DNA from: CALFVT01 sp964513675
GTDB taxonomy: Bacteria > Pseudomonadota > Alphaproteobacteria > Caulobacterales > Maricaulaceae
DNA: 24,791 nucleotides
Assembly (NCBI GenBank): GCA_964513675.1
Contig: CAZEOD010000038.1
Location: 1 to 24,791 of the forward strand
Direction: 5' to 3'
The notes beneath the pieces are model-generated. The model worked only from the letters and a program-made list of their open reading frames with translations. It ran no database searches and was not told where the DNA came from. Position numbers and translations under genes: made by a program. Positions within the stretch are counted from its first letter, which is position 1. Every line of letters begins with the position of its first letter. This document shows, in pieces, positions 23,386-24,791 of this stretch.

Positions 23386-24332
23386 CCCCGCCGAAGTTCA
23401 TATAATGCAATCGCGGCAGCGGTGGCGACATTCAGGCTCTCGGCTTGGCCTATGGCGGTAGCGTCGCTCATCATAGGAATCCGCGCGAGCTGATCGCAGG
23501 TTTTGCGCACGCGATCTCTCAGGCCTGGGCCTTCTGCGCCCATGACGACGACCATTTTTTCAGCGCCGCTAAAGGCTTGCTGGACGGAGAGTTTTGTCTC
23601 CCCCGCAAGGCCCGTTACAAACCAGCCCTCCTTCTTGAGGCTCTCCAGCGTATTGGCGATATTGGTCACGCGGTGTACGGGGACGGTTTCAAGACAGCCG
23701 ACGGCAACTTTTGCTAAAGCCCCCCCCAGCGGCGGGGAATTACGGTCTTGCATAATGAGGGCTGTGACGCCGAAGGCGGAGGCAAGGCGCAGCATCGCGC
23801 CGACATTATGCGGGTCTGTGATTTGGTCGAGCACTAAAACAATATGCGGCGCAGGTTTGTCTTCTGTCAGCGCGCCGATGTCGGGCCATTCTAGCGGCGC
23901 TGTTCTCAGGGCAACGCCTTGATGGGAGACAGGCGTGCTGAACAAAGCGTCGATTTGCGACGGGATCACAATAGAGGGCTGAGGGCCTTGCGGGTCAAAG
24001 CGTAAGCGGTCTTTGGCGTTCGCGGTGACGTAAATATCATGTATCGTGCGGCGCGGATTGGAAAGGGCAGCTTGCGCGGCATGTTGGCCGTAAATCCACA
24101 AGGCTCCGGACCCCGCGCGCGCGGATGATTTGGAGCCGCGAATCGAATCGCGCTGACCGGGGCGGTTCTCTGTCTTATTTTTGGGCGAGCGGGGGTGCGA
24201 GGCCGCTTTGGGCGCCATCATTCCCTTTGATCGACGGGGTTTTGGGGCGGCATTCCTATCAGGAGACGATTTTCTCACAGTTTTTTTGGGTGAATTTCTT
24301 TGAAATCCGCTATTGCGCGTTTCATTAGACAT
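23382..24332 (-). CDS. rlmB: 23S rRNA (guanosine-2'-O)-methyltransferase RlmB
   Basis: SpoU/TrmH family enzyme that methylates the ribose of G2251 in 23S rRNA. The 316 residues begin with about 75 very basic, low-complexity residues, then the substrate-binding domain (LWIYGQHAAQAALSNPRR), and the knotted catalytic domain with motif 1 LDQITDPHNVGAMLRLA, motif 2 VVVMGAEGPGLRDRV and motif 3 IPMMSDATAIGQAESLNVATAAAIALYE. Motif 3 carries a TAIGQAE insertion before SLNV, not the simplest PM.G..SLNV form. It is adjacent to tRNA-Tyr on the other strand, a common alphaproteobacterial arrangement. TrmH or another SpoU paralogue remains a lesser possibility. Confidence 0.88.
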   Translation of the reverse strand: MSNETRNSGFQRNSPKKTVRKSSPDRNAAPKPRRSKGMMAPKAASHPRSPKNKTENRPGQRDSIRGSKSSARAGSGALWIYGQHAAQAALSNPRRTIHDIYVTANAKDRLRFDPQGPQPSIVIPSQIDALFSTPVSHQGVALRTAPLEWPDIGALTEDKPAPHIVLVLDQITDPHNVGAMLRLASAFGVTALIMQDRNSPPLGGALAKVAVGCLETVPVHRVTNIANTLESLKKEGWFVTGLAGETKLSVQQAFSGAEKMVVVMGAEGPGLRDRVRKTCDQLARIPMMSDATAIGQAESLNVATAAAIALYELRRG

Positions 24333-24458
24333 ATCTATAAGGCCGCCAGTTTAGACGCACGCTCTGTGCTTTGGCCGTGGTATACACAATGCATACGGAC
24401 TGTCACAGGGTGTTTTTTGTTGGAGACAGCTGTTTTTTGAGTTGAATTGTAGAAATTA

Positions 24459-24544
24459 GGAGGAGTGGCCGAGTGGTTAAAGGCGTCAGACTGTAAATCT
24501 GATCTCGTATGAGTACGTTGGTTCGAATCCAGCCTCCTCCACCA
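24459..24544 (+). tRNA. tRNA-Tyr (GTA)
   Basis: Class II tRNA of 86 bases including encoded CCA. The acceptor stem is GGAGGAG with CTCCTCC, discriminator A and CCA. The anticodon loop CTGTAAA (anticodon 24493-24495) sits between TCAGA and TCTGA, giving GTA. The long variable arm and TTCGAATCC T-loop fit tRNA-Tyr. Confidence 0.97.
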
Positions 24545-24564
24545 CCTACAATTAAATGAAAAAT

Positions 24565-24638
24565 GCGGGCGTTGTGTAGTGGTAAGACCTCAGCCTTCCA
24601 AGCTGATGACGCGAGTTCGATTCTCGCCGCCCGCTCCA
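24565..24638 (+). tRNA. tRNA-Gly (TCC)
   Basis: Cloverleaf of 74 bases: acceptor stem GCGGGCG with CGCCCGC, anticodon loop CTTCCAA between TCAGC and GCTGA giving TCC, T-loop TTCGATT, discriminator T and encoded CCA. It follows tRNA-Tyr by 20 bases, so both are probably in one transcript reaching tuf. Confidence 0.97.
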
Positions 24639-24672
24639 AAATTTCATGTCCTATGCGGGATATGAAGTCGCC

Positions 24673-24688
24673 GACCAGCTTGCTGGTC
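24673..24688 (+). other. hairpin between tRNA-Gly and tuf
   Basis: GACCAG, loop CTTG, CTGGTC: a 6-bp stem with a four-base loop, followed by ACATTTTG. It could be an attenuator or processing site between the tRNAs and tuf; the T tract is short. Confidence 0.35.
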
Positions 24689-24740
24689 ACATTTTGTAAC
24701 AGACCCATATATCAGGGTCATGAACTTGGAAGAGTTTAAA

Positions 24741-24791
24741 ATGGCAAAAGAGAAGTTTGAAAGAACGAAGCCGCATGCCAATATTGGCACG
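24741..24791 (+). CDS. tuf: elongation factor Tu, first 17 codons
   Basis: The visible start reads MAKEKFERTKPHANIGT, the conserved N-terminus of EF-Tu before the GTP-binding GHVDHGKT motif, which lies outside the window. A GGAAGA site precedes the ATG. The tRNA-Tyr, tRNA-Gly, tuf order is a known bacterial arrangement. The gene is cut by the window edge. Confidence 0.95.
   Translation, partial: MAKEKFERTKPHANIGT

Noticed and set aside
24403..24708. 101-residue minus-strand frame across the tRNA region
   Set aside because: It is the antisense of tRNA-Tyr and tRNA-Gly; such frames are a common annotation artefact.

Overview
This window looks like chromosomal DNA of an alphaproteobacterium of medium G+C content. 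The protein sequences and gene neighbourhoods suggest the Hyphomonadaceae/Maricaulales side of the class, but that placement is inferred from overall look and not from a search. Gene density is very high, with many 1-22 bp overlaps between consecutive or convergent genes. There is no sign of phage, insertion sequence, CRISPR array or integrated element. Most genes are translation and lysine/cysteine biosynthesis housekeeping genes, with envelope and small unknown proteins between them.

Layout: (1) 1-1.2 kb, trmD-rplS ending in a strong terminator. (2) 1.28-3.74 kb, a large zinc-metalloprotease lipoprotein with its own promoter. (3) 3.8-5.5 kb, fmt-truA, bracketed by two exact copies of an 18-bp sequence. 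(4) 5.5-8.2 kb on the minus strand, dapD, dapE and a membrane protein carrying a three-copy in-frame repeat. (5) 8.56-9.49 kb, cysK, converging on a minus-strand set of alpha/beta hydrolase, an unlisted 38-residue ORF and prmC. (6) 11.3-12.4 kb, a GT4 glycosyltransferase divergent from the hydrolase. (7) 12.57-13.5 kb, infC, best read from an AUA start codon, then small membrane ORFs, one interrupted by an in-frame TGA. (8) 13.5-15.5 kb minus, a DUF4345-like membrane protein and a secreted HExxH peptidase with a helical-repeat tail. (9) 15.6-16.4 kb, rpmI-rplT with a structured leader and a terminator. (10) 16.5-18.9 kb, a lone methyltransferase, asd on the minus strand and a small membrane protein. 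(11) 19.0-20.45 kb, three overlapping, diverged, secreted paralogues with a conserved four-cysteine pattern. (12) 20.45-22.3 kb minus, def, a glycine-zipper lipoprotein and an alternative oxidase followed by an 11-bp tandem array. (13) 22.5-24.8 kb, a DUF1295 membrane protein, rlmB, tRNA-Tyr(GTA), tRNA-Gly(TCC) and the first 17 codons of tuf.

How the genes work together: trmD, truA, rlmB and prmC modify tRNA, rRNA and release factors. fmt and def add and remove the formyl group of initiator methionine. infC, rplS, rpmI, rplT, tuf and the two tRNAs belong to the translation machine. asd, dapD and dapE supply diaminopimelate and lysine, and cysK supplies cysteine. The most novel-looking items are the tandem four-cysteine secreted family, the 38-residue ORF coupled to prmC, the AUA start of infC, the TGA-interrupted small membrane ORF after infC, and the structured rpmI leader.
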